Positions 58,079-64,000 of a DNA stretch of 64,000 nt are shown here, one piece after another (the stretch's first letter is position 1; the number at the start of each line of letters is the position of its first letter). The DNA lies in NCBI GenBank assembly GCA_017569305.1, contig CP069418.1, positions 1,364,001 through 1,428,000 on the forward strand, written 5' to 3'. The notes beneath the pieces are model-generated. The model was not told where the DNA came from. It saw only the letters and a program-made list of their open reading frames with translations, and did not search any database. The position numbers and the translations under genes are program-made. Source of the DNA: Clostridiales bacterium FE2011. Lineage in GTDB: Bacteria > Bacillota > Clostridia > Christensenellales > Aristaeellaceae.

Positions 58079-58780
58079 TTATTCCTTACGCGGGTCAATC
58101 CACTTGACCGCGCCGTCTTCAGCCTTGAACCGGCCGTAGGTGCCCAGGTTCTTTTCGTACGCTTCGTTCGGGGACATGCCCTTCTTGATGGCGTCCATCA
58201 TCTTGCCCAGGCTCAGGAACTGGTAGCCGCAGACCTGATCGTCCTTGTCCAGTGCCATCTTCACAACATAACCTTCGGTCATTTCCAGGTAACGGGTGCC
58301 CTTTTCGCGGGTGCCGTACATGGTACCGACCATGGAACGCAGACCCTTGCCCAGGTCTTCCAGACCGGCGCCGATGCGCAGACCGTCATCGGAGAAGGCG
58401 CTCTGGGTGCGGCCGTACACGATCTGCAGGAACAGTTCGCGCATAGCGGTGTTGATCGCGTCGCACACCAGGTCGGTGTTCAGGGCTTCCAGGATGGTTT
58501 TGCCGGGCAGAATTTCACTGGCCATAGCGGCGGAGTGGGTCATACCGGAGCAACCGATGGTCTCCACCAGTGCTTCCTCGATGACGCCGTTCTTCACGTT
58601 CAGGCTCAGTTTGCAGGTGCCCTGCTGGGGAGCGCACCAGCCAATGCCGTGAGTATAACCGGAGATGTCTTTAATCTCCTTGGCCTGAATCCATTTTCCC
58701 TCTTCGGGAATAGGCGCGGGGCCATGATTCGGACCCTTCGCAACACAGACCATTTCTTCCACTTCTTTGGTGTATTGCAT
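58079..58780 (-). CDS. NifU/IscU-like iron-sulfur cluster scaffold protein
   Basis: 233 residues. GIGWCAPQQGTCKLSLNVKN and ETIGCSGMTHSAAMASEIL show the scaffold fold with cysteines of a modified IscU/NifU kind; the usual third Cys (H-C) is at VCDAINTAMRE as Val-Cys-Asp. The C-terminal 90 residues are a specific extension (GTRYLEMTEGYVVKMALDKD). The ATG follows CAGGAGGAACCGATTCAC. It is coupled to GGGtGRT and is probably a dedicated Fe-S carrier rather than the general scaffold. Its cluster target is unknown. Confidence 0.85.
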   Translation of the reverse strand: MQYTKEVEEMVCVAKGPNHGPAPIPEEGKWIQAKEIKDISGYTHGIGWCAPQQGTCKLSLNVKNGVIEEALVETIGCSGMTHSAAMASEILPGKTILEALNTDLVCDAINTAMRELFLQIVYGRTQSAFSDDGLRIGAGLEDLGKGLRSMVGTMYGTREKGTRYLEMTEGYVVKMALDKDDQVCGYQFLSLGKMMDAIKKGMSPNEAYEKNLGTYGRFKAEDGAVKWIDPRKE

Positions 58781-58896
58781 GTGAATCGGTTCCTCCTGTC
58801 TCAGGTTGATAGTATTGTTATTGGTAACCGATTAAGTATACCACATCCGCCGAATTCTGTACAACCTTTAATTCATAAAACGAACAGAGCACTGGT

Positions 58897-59048
58897 TCAA
58901 TTCATAATTCACAATTCATAATTCATAATGATATATACTAAGTCTCTTTCCATTTGTCATACTGCACGACTTTACCAACAAAAAACCTGCAGGCAGATTT
59001 CACCGTTGCCTACAGGTTCCTTGTTTATTTAATTATGAATTGTGAATT
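58897..59048. repeat. AT-rich tracts in inverted orientation around a terminator
   Basis: AATTCACAATTCATAATT at 58903-58920 is the exact reverse complement of AATTATGAATTGTGAATT at 59031-59048, with a further CATAATG after the first. The 110 bases between hold the mtnN terminator. The layout resembles a very short inverted-repeat element (MITE-like) or a mirror duplication of the AT-rich family. Confidence 0.6.
58984..59018 (-). terminator. terminator of the MTA/SAH nucleosidase gene
   Basis: AACCTGCAGGCA pairs with TGCCTACAGGTT with one mismatch around GATTTCACCGT. On the minus strand a T-rich run (TTTTTTGTTGG) follows. Confidence 0.75.
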
Positions 59049-59052
59049 GCGC

Positions 59053-59733
59053 TCAGGCGAGTTCTTTCAGCACAAGCCTGATCGCTGCGAATGCCTTCGC
59101 CGCACTGCTCCTCACGTTCTTTTCAAAGTCCGCTCCGGTTCCGTCAAACGCGTCGCTGATGCACTTGATGGACAGGCACTTCACGCCGCTTCGCTCGCAT
59201 ACCCGGGCAATCGCGGCCAGCTCCATTTCGCAAAGACCGCAGCCGGATTCCCGCAGGCGCAGTTTTTCGTTCCGGTCTTCCACAAATTTATCCGCGCTTG
59301 CCACAGCGATCTTCCGGATTCCGGGCATTTTCTCCGTGACCAGGTTCACCAGCCCGGCATCCAGGGGAATGAACTCATCCGGATATTCCGAGTACTGGCC
59401 TACTTTGGTTGTTCCGCCGAAGGCGGTGATATCGAAATCGTAATGCCACGCCTTCTCCGCCACAAACAGATCTTCCACCTTCAGGTCTTCCAGCAGCGCG
59501 CCAGTCACGCCGAAGTTCAGGATCAGCTCGCAGCCGTATTTCACGATCAGCAGCATGGTTCCCGCGGAAGCGTCAATCTCTCCGCAGCCAGAGCATACAG
59601 CGTAGATTTCATGTCCTTCCATCCGGGCCTTATAGATGGTTCTGCCCGCTACAATCTCTTCAGTCAGTTCTTCCCCGCTCTGCAGGAAAGCTTCCAGCTC
59701 CCGGGTAACCGCAATCAACAGACCAATCTTCAT
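59053..59733 (-). CDS. 5'-methylthioadenosine/S-adenosylhomocysteine nucleosidase family
   Basis: 226 residues of the purine phosphorylase superfamily. SGCGEIDASAGTMLLIVKYG and LNFGVTGALLEDLKVEDLFV are the substrate pocket; CEMELAAIARVCERSGVKCL has the Glu and CISDAFDGTGADF the Asp expected in the nucleosidase. It would split MTA or SAH to adenine and thioribose products. The N-terminus (MKIGLLIAVTRELEAFLQ) lacks the usual G-A-M-x-E start, so a related nucleosidase activity is possible. The ATG follows GGTGAGAAA. Single gene with its own terminator. Confidence 0.8.
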   Translation of the reverse strand: MKIGLLIAVTRELEAFLQSGEELTEEIVAGRTIYKARMEGHEIYAVCSGCGEIDASAGTMLLIVKYGCELILNFGVTGALLEDLKVEDLFVAEKAWHYDFDITAFGGTTKVGQYSEYPDEFIPLDAGLVNLVTEKMPGIRKIAVASADKFVEDRNEKLRLRESGCGLCEMELAAIARVCERSGVKCLSIKCISDAFDGTGADFEKNVRSSAAKAFAAIRLVLKELA

Positions 59734-59772
59734 TTTCTCACCGCCCATAATATTTTTTCAGTATTCAATGTT

Positions 59773-59804
59773 GAAAAAAGAAGGCTGTCATCAGACAGCC
59801 TTCT
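59773..59804 (-). terminator. terminator of the rpsB-tsf operon
   Basis: AGAAGGCTGTC pairs with GACAGCCTTCT around ATCA, with TTTTTTC on the minus strand. Confidence 0.9.
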
Positions 59805-59816
59805 TTATTTCAGAAC

Positions 59817-60743
59817 TTACTTCTGCATCGCGGCGATCTCAGCGGCCAGGTCATCCTTCCGCTTTTCGATGCCTTCACCGCGCTCGAAGCGGCTGAACTT
59901 CACAACATCCAGCTCAGCGCCGGCAGCCTTGGCGATTTCGCCCATCAGACCCTTGATGTTCTTATCGGGATCCTTGACGAAGGGCTGCTCGAGCAGGCAC
60001 ACTTCCTTGTAGTACTTTTCGATACGGCCTTCGACCATGCGGTCGACGATCTTCTCGGGCTTGCCTTCGTTCAGAGCCTGGGCGCGAAGGATTTCCTTTT
60101 CCTTCTCCAGCTTCTCAACGTCCACTTCTTCGCGGCGGACAGCCTCGGGCTTGGCAGCGGCAATCTGCAGGGCCAGGTCATGAGCGAAGGTCTTCACATC
60201 TTCGCTGGCACGGCCGGCAGCATCAGCGGCAACTTCGACCATAACGCCGACCTTGCCACCCAGGTGAATGTAGGTGGAAACCACACCGGTGGTCTCGTAG
60301 CGGCTGAAGCGGCGGACGGAAATCTTCTCACCGATCGCAACGGTCGCATCGCTGACCAGGTCGGAAATGGTCTTGCTGCTGTCGTCCACGAAAGCCTGGG
60401 CCATCAGGGCGTCCACATCAGCGGGGTTGGCCAGAGCAACCTGCTTGGCAACCTTGTTGGCGAAGCCGATGAAGTTATCGGTCTTGGCAACGAAGTCAGT
60501 TTCGCAGTTCACTTCGACGATCGCACCGATGGTGCCTTCATCGTTGGTGTACTGGGCCACAACACCTTCAGCGGCGATACGGCTGGCCTTCTTGGCAGCC
60601 TGGCTCAGTCCCTTTTCACGCAGCCATTCAATGGCCTTGTCCATATCTCCGTCGCTCTCAACCAGAGCCTTTTTGCAATCCATCATGCCGGCGCTGGTGC
60701 GCTCGCGCAGCTCTTTAACCATAGCGGAAGTAATTGCTGCCAT
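59817..60743 (-). CDS. tsf: elongation factor Ts
   Basis: 308 residues. [20 protein letters not shown] and [20 protein letters not shown] are the N-terminal EF-Ts module, and [20 protein letters not shown] with [15 protein letters not shown] continue it; NPxx and helical dimer regions follow in order. It recharges EF-Tu with GTP. The ATG follows AGAGAGGATTGATTAAT. It lies downstream of rpsB, as in most bacteria, and ends in a strong terminator, so pyrH and frr are elsewhere or on another transcript. Confidence 0.97.
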   Translation of the reverse strand: MAAITSAMVKELRERTSAGMMDCKKALVESDGDMDKAIEWLREKGLSQAAKKASRIAAEGVVAQYTNDEGTIGAIVEVNCETDFVAKTDNFIGFANKVAKQVALANPADVDALMAQAFVDDSSKTISDLVSDATVAIGEKISVRRFSRYETTGVVSTYIHLGGKVGVMVEVAADAAGRASEDVKTFAHDLALQIAAAKPEAVRREEVDVEKLEKEKEILRAQALNEGKPEKIVDRMVEGRIEKYYKEVCLLEQPFVKDPDKNIKGLMGEIAKAAGAELDVVKFSRFERGEGIEKRKDDLAAEIAAMQK

Positions 60744-60802
60744 ATTAATCAATCCTCTCTAATATACTTATTCTATTTGTCAGAGGTTCAAGCCGTTAAT
60801 GA

Positions 60803-61561
60803 TTAAGCTTCGGTAGCTTCCTCGGCGGGCTTCTCTTCGGCTTCAGCGGGAGCTTCTTCAGCTTCAGCTTCAACCTGCTCGCCCTGCTTGCCTTCCAGCA
60901 CAGCATCGGCCAGCTTGCCGGCGATCAGCTTTACAGCGCGGATAGCGTCGTCGTTGCCGGGGATCACGTAGTCGATTTCGTCAGGATCGCAGTTGGTATC
61001 AACAATACCCACGATCGGGATGCCCAGGATGCGGGCTTCGGTCACGGCGATGTGCTCCTTGCGGGGGTCCACAACGAACAGGGCGCCGGGCAGCTTCTTC
61101 ATCTCGCGGATACCGCCCAGGTTGGTTTCCAGCTTTTCCCGCTCGTGGATCAGCTTGATAACTTCCTTCTTGGGCAGCACGTCGAACTGACCGCTCTGTT
61201 CCATCTTGTCGATCTGGTTCAGGCGCTCAATACGGGTGCGGATGGTCTTGAAGTTGGTCAGCATACCGCCCAGCCAGCGGTTGTTGACATAGAACATGTT
61301 GCAGCGCTTGGCTTCGGATTCAATGGATTCCTGGGCCTGCTTTTTGGTGCCGACGAACAGGATGCTCTTGCCTTCCATCGCGATGTCGCGGACGAAAGCA
61401 TAAGCTTCATCAACCTTGCGGACTGTCTTCTGCAGGTCGATGATGTAGATGCCGTTACGTTCGGTGAAGATGTACTGCGCCATCTTCGGGTTCCACCGGC
61501 GGGTCTGATGACCGAAGTGTACGCCGGCTTCCAGAAGCTGTTTCATGGAAATGACTGCCAT
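60803..61561 (-). CDS. rpsB: 30S ribosomal protein S2
   Basis: 252 residues. [20 protein letters not shown] and [20 protein letters not shown] are the classic S2 start; [20 protein letters not shown] and [20 protein letters not shown] are also conserved. The Glu/Ala-rich tail ([20 protein letters not shown]) is a normal variable extension. Binding the small subunit near S1, it is essential. The ATG lies 8 bases after AAGGAGGG. Start of the rpsB-tsf operon. Confidence 0.98.
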   Translation of the reverse strand: MAVISMKQLLEAGVHFGHQTRRWNPKMAQYIFTERNGIYIIDLQKTVRKVDEAYAFVRDIAMEGKSILFVGTKKQAQESIESEAKRCNMFYVNNRWLGGMLTNFKTIRTRIERLNQIDKMEQSGQFDVLPKKEVIKLIHEREKLETNLGGIREMKKLPGALFVVDPRKEHIAVTEARILGIPIVGIVDTNCDPDEIDYVIPGNDDAIRAVKLIAGKLADAVLEGKQGEQVEAEAEEAPAEAEEKPAEEATEA

Positions 61562-61715
61562 AGGGGTTCCCTCCTTGTTATTTTCCACCCCTTTCCCTTG
61601 TGCGGCCGGCCACCGCGGTGTGCGGCACAAGCAGTCGCAGGGAAAAGGTGCGTAATCGGATGGATTTTACCATACATTTCAACCAAAAGCAAGTTTTTCT
61701 GACCTGATTTCTTTC

Positions 61716-61745
61716 TTTACTTTACAATGTTTTCAATGGTATAAT
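61716..61745 (+). promoter_or_regulatory. promoter of reverse rubrerythrin
   Basis: TTTACT (61716-61721) and TATAAT (61740-61745), 18 bases apart, 60 bases ahead of the start. Divergent from rpsB. Confidence 0.55.
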
Positions 61746-61805
61746 CTGACCAGGCAAGTGGCCGGAAAAGACATTTTTACTATTAAGAATATGGAGGTAG
61801 TCATT

Positions 61806-62348
61806 ATGAAGTGGGTATGCCCCGTATGCGGATACGTTCACGAAGGGCCCGAACCGCCCGAAAAGTGCCCCGTTTGTAAAGTCCCCGGTTCCAAGTTCAT
61901 CAAGCAGGAAGGCGAGATGACCTGGGCTGCCGAGCATGTGATCGGCGTTGCCAAGGACGTTCCGGAAGAAATCAAGGCCGGTCTGCGCGCCAACTTTGAG
62001 GGCGAGTGCACCGAGGTCGGCATGTACCTGGCCATGGGCCGTGCTGCCGCCCGTGAAGGCTATCCGGAGATCGCTGAATACTGGAAGACCGCCGCTTTCG
62101 AAGAAGCCGAGCACGCCGCCAAGTTCGCCGAGCTGCTGGGTGAAGTGGTCTCCCCCAGCACCAAGGAAAACCTGCGCGTCCGCGTGGAAGCCGAGAACGG
62201 CGCCACCCAGGGTAAGACTGACCTGGCCAAGAAGGCCAAGGAACTGGGCCTGGATGCCATCCATGACACCGTGCATGAAATGGCCCGCGACGAAGCGAGA
62301 CATGGAAAGGCCTTCAAAGGCCTGCTGGAAAGGTATTTCGGCAAATAA
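61806..62348 (+). CDS. reverse rubrerythrin
   Basis: 180 residues. A rubredoxin-like [Fe(SCys)4] domain at the N-terminus ([20 protein letters not shown] then VCKVPG) is followed by a four-helix diiron rubrerythrin domain: [38 protein letters not shown] and [19 protein letters not shown] give the Glu and His ligands. This domain order, with rubredoxin first, defines reverse rubrerythrin, an NADH-linked peroxide and O2 reductase of clostridia. The ATG follows GGAGGTAGTCATT; strong terminator after the stop. Monocistronic stress gene. Confidence 0.95.
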   Translation: MKWVCPVCGYVHEGPEPPEKCPVCKVPGSKFIKQEGEMTWAAEHVIGVAKDVPEEIKAGLRANFEGECTEVGMYLAMGRAAAREGYPEIAEYWKTAAFEEAEHAAKFAELLGEVVSPSTKENLRVRVEAENGATQGKTDLAKKAKELGLDAIHDTVHEMARDEARHGKAFKGLLERYFGK

Positions 62349-62363
62349 TAACGGCATTTACGG

Positions 62364-62396
62364 CAGGGCAGGACAGAAGTCCTGCCCTGTTTTTTT
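62364..62396 (+). terminator. terminator of reverse rubrerythrin
   Basis: CAGGGCAGGAC pairs with GTCCTGCCCTG around AGAA, then TTTTTTT. Confidence 0.92.
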
Positions 62397-62554
62397 GCCT
62401 GTACAATGAAAAAACATGCAAAAAAATAGGACAAAAGCGAAATAGCGGGAATTATTTTGCGGATTCAAACCTTTTATATATTGGTTAACTCTGTTATTCT
62501 TTGTCCGGAATGAGGTGTTCGTTAGAGAGTAAAAAGCATACGGAGGATGTTTTT

Positions 62555-63481
62555 ATGAACAAATCCGATTTATTGCAAGCCCTGAAAAAGTTCTTCCTGG
62601 CGGTTCTTCCGAAATTTCTGCTTTTTTATGCGCTTGCTCCGGCACTGTGTGTCATTTTCCTTGGACAGCCCATCGGCCGGGCTGCCTGTCATTCCGGCAC
62701 AGCGGTCTTTCTGGTTCTGCTGGCCGCCCTGGCCGCAGTCATCCTGAACTGGCTGGTATATAAGGCTGTTCAAAAGAAGTGGCCATCGCTCCTGGTTTAT
62801 TCCTATGGCATCCTGTGCCTGCTGATCACTGCATTTATTCAGCATGAAGCGCTTCCGACGGCCAGTGCCCTTCGCACCACCCTGGCCATGGTCTGCGGTT
62901 CCCTGGCGCTGCTGTACATGCTCGTGCTCAGCCACTGGTTTGCCTCCTTCCGCGGCTCCAAGGCTGCGCTTGCGCTCGCTGTCGGCCTGCGGATCGCCTT
63001 CGGTGTGGTTCTCTTCTTCGTTCTCTGGCAGATTCTCCGGGATATTGAGATACGCCATGTCACCCGGGACACCTGGCTCACCCTCGGCATCCTGATCCTC
63101 ATGCTGCTGGCTGCCGCTGCTCCCAGGCTGCGTTCTGCCTGCCGCGTTCATGCGCTGCACCGCAGGGCCACCGGCTTGGCCACGGGCACTCTCACCCGGA
63201 TCATCGGGGAAACCCACCTGGATCTGGATGATGATCCTGTCACCCTGTTTCACTGCACCATTCAGTATACGGTGAATGACGTCTCCTATGAGACGCACGC
63301 AGATGCCACCCGCTTTACCCTTCGGAAATACGGCAAGGAAAATTTCCTCGGCCGGAAAATTCCCGTCTTTTATGATCCGGCAGATCCCTCTTCCGCCTAT
63401 GTGAACAAGATCGACAGGCATGTCCTCGACTATCCGAAGGACGAACCCGAATTGCCGGAGGAAGGGATCCCGGCAGTCTGA
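62555..63481 (+). CDS. polytopic membrane protein with DUF3592-like tail
   Basis: 308 residues. Five membrane segments occupy residues 15-195 (FFLAVLPKFLLFYALAPALC first, LTLGILILMLLAAAAPRLRS last). The remaining 110 are a DUF3592-like beta domain (TLTRIIGETHLDLDDDPVTL, KIPVFYDPADPSSAYVN) that in related proteins lies outside the membrane. Function unknown. The ATG follows ACGGAGGATGTTTTT. It precedes two small envelope genes in the same direction. Confidence 0.7.
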   Translation: MNKSDLLQALKKFFLAVLPKFLLFYALAPALCVIFLGQPIGRAACHSGTAVFLVLLAALAAVILNWLVYKAVQKKWPSLLVYSYGILCLLITAFIQHEALPTASALRTTLAMVCGSLALLYMLVLSHWFASFRGSKAALALAVGLRIAFGVVLFFVLWQILRDIEIRHVTRDTWLTLGILILMLLAAAAPRLRSACRVHALHRRATGLATGTLTRIIGETHLDLDDDPVTLFHCTIQYTVNDVSYETHADATRFTLRKYGKENFLGRKIPVFYDPADPSSAYVNKIDRHVLDYPKDEPELPEEGIPAV

Positions 63482-63498
63482 CATTCCCCTGCGTCAGC

Positions 63499-63527
63499 TT
63501 GAAATCACTATGATGATCTCTTATAAT
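63499..63527 (+). promoter_or_regulatory. promoter of the 63575 gene
   Basis: TTGAAA (63499-63504) and TATAAT (63522-63527) at a 17-base spacing; ribosome binding site AGGAGG follows. Confidence 0.7.
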
Positions 63528-63574
63528 ACCCGCGTTAATCATATTAATTTTGTATTCAGGAGGTGTACCGTACG

Positions 63575-63760
63575 ATGTTCGGAACATTCATGATTGTTTT
63601 CTTTGCCGTGCTCGCTGTGCTGGCACTCATCGGCCTCTGGATGAAGAAGAAAAACCCCGCATCGAATGATCTCAGGGACCCGGACAAGGTGCTTGAAAAT
63701 GCGGCCGATCTGGGCGACAGATTCAACCGCGCACGGTACCAGGAACAAGATGGACAGTAA
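63575..63760 (+). CDS. small single-pass membrane protein
   Basis: 61 residues: a membrane segment (FMIVFFAVLAVLALIGLWMK) and a short charged tail (NLGDRFNRARYQEQDGQ-like end). The ATG lies eleven bases after AGGAGG; a GTG immediately on that site is unlikely. Overlaps the next gene by 11 bases, so they are coupled. No family recognised. Confidence 0.65.
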   Translation: MFGTFMIVFFAVLAVLALIGLWMKKKNPASNDLRDPDKVLENAADLGDRFNRARYQEQDGQ

Positions 63761-64000
63761 ACGTTGTTATTTCCCCGTTCTGTTATTTCTGCTGCTGCTT
63801 TTGCTGGTTCTTCCGCTTTTCGCCAGTGCAGACGGAACGACCGTTTCTTATGAAGGAACTGATTACCCCCAGGACGCCGAGTATATTGACCTCGGCAATT
63901 TTGTCGTGAAAGATTTTGACGCCTTTACCGCTTTTCTTGACCAGATGCCTGCCCTTAAACAGGTAGATATGTGGAAGAACCGGATGACCGCCGCACAGTG
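63750..64000 (+). CDS. exported protein, probably LRR-like, truncated by the window
   Basis: Only the first 83 codons are visible. A signal peptide (CYFPVLLFLLLLLVLPLFA, cut near ASA) leads to YIDLGNFVVKDFDAFTAFLD and QMPALKQVDMWKNRMTA, which looks like the first turn of a leucine-rich repeat as in Bacillota surface proteins. The ATG overlaps the previous stop. Partial: the 3' end is outside the window. Confidence 0.6.
   Translation, partial: MDSKRCYFPVLLFLLLLLLVLPLFASADGTTVSYEGTDYPQDAEYIDLGNFVVKDFDAFTAFLDQMPALKQVDMWKNRMTAAQ

Noticed and set aside
1..64000. CRISPR array or rRNA genes
   Set aside because: No regularly spaced repeats of 25-40 bases and no rRNA conserved segments were found. 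Repeats at 11469 and 18062 are too short and uneven for CRISPR.

Overview
The window reads as a chromosomal segment of an uncultured or little-studied member of the Bacillota, most likely a gut- or rumen-type Clostridia. Evidence for this: small SRP RNA, RNase J, VanW/G5 and YlbF proteins, a CIRCE operator, reverse rubrerythrin, EFR1-type ferredoxin-flavodoxin, a GGGtGRT protein, QueT under a preQ1-I-like riboswitch, AGGAGG-type ribosome binding sites, and a strictly anaerobic set of redox genes. No rRNA operon, CRISPR array or complete transposon is visible. Assignment to a named species is not possible from the sequence alone.

Region 1 (1-9993) is a run of minus-strand redox genes facing a divergent LysR regulator: flavin reductase, aldo/keto reductase with two [4Fe-4S] motifs, two exported flavodoxin-type proteins, an exported tandem cyclophilin-like protein, a MATE exporter, an EFR1 ferredoxin-flavodoxin and a cytoplasmic iron-sulfur-type flavoprotein. 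Two hydrolase genes here are broken: one carries an in-frame amber codon and one survives only as a 63-codon tail. AzlC/AzlD amino-acid exporter subunits follow (10070-11081).

Region 2 (11282-18248) is bounded on the left by an intact tRNA-Val(CAC) and on the right by a perfect 53-bp copy of its 3' part, so it looks like an element inserted in the tRNA gene. No integrase remains. It carries Hsp20 behind a canonical CIRCE promoter, a DUF308/HdeD-type membrane protein plus an ABC1/UbiB kinase behind a duplicated promoter with a damaged CIRCE, a CmpB-type membrane protein, a phage tape-measure fragment and a divergent ornithine-cyclodeaminase-like enzyme. Clusters of short repeats lie next to both ends.

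Region 3 (18347-23225) is a phosphate-response unit: PhoB/PhoR-type two-component system, an HD-domain protein and a Na+/phosphate symporter with PhoU domain. Both transcription units carry TTTAC repeats spaced 11 bp like Pho boxes. Region 4 (23371-31504) is mixed: acetyltransferase, DUF1349, D,D-carboxypeptidase, creatininase-family hydrolase with MerR regulator, an acetyltransferase-thioesterase fusion with a divergent TetR gene and an operator-like palindrome, an XRE regulator with internal repeats, and a small envelope protein.

Region 5 (31505-41724) holds a large exported M16C metalloprotease with an SLH-like tail, two other exported proteins (one transglutaminase-like), an XRE-TPR regulator, uncharacterised genes and tRNA-Leu(CAA). 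Region 6 (41769-50091) is core: VanW/G5, MltG, U32, YlbF, RNase J, serine hydroxymethyltransferase and SRP RNA. Region 7 (50092-64000) has DUF1846, riboswitch-controlled QueT, a hairpin-rich non-coding block, NAGPA-type and SDR genes, a GH27-type alpha-galactosidase, the GGGtGRT/NifU-like pair, MTA/SAH nucleosidase, tsf-rpsB, reverse rubrerythrin and small membrane proteins.

At least four families of short intergenic repeats are scattered through the window. The strongest candidates for something undescribed are the hairpin block at 52390-52736, the bipartite palindrome family with GGGACAG cores, the tRNA-bounded stress island, and the exported flavodoxin/cyclophilin-like redox cluster.
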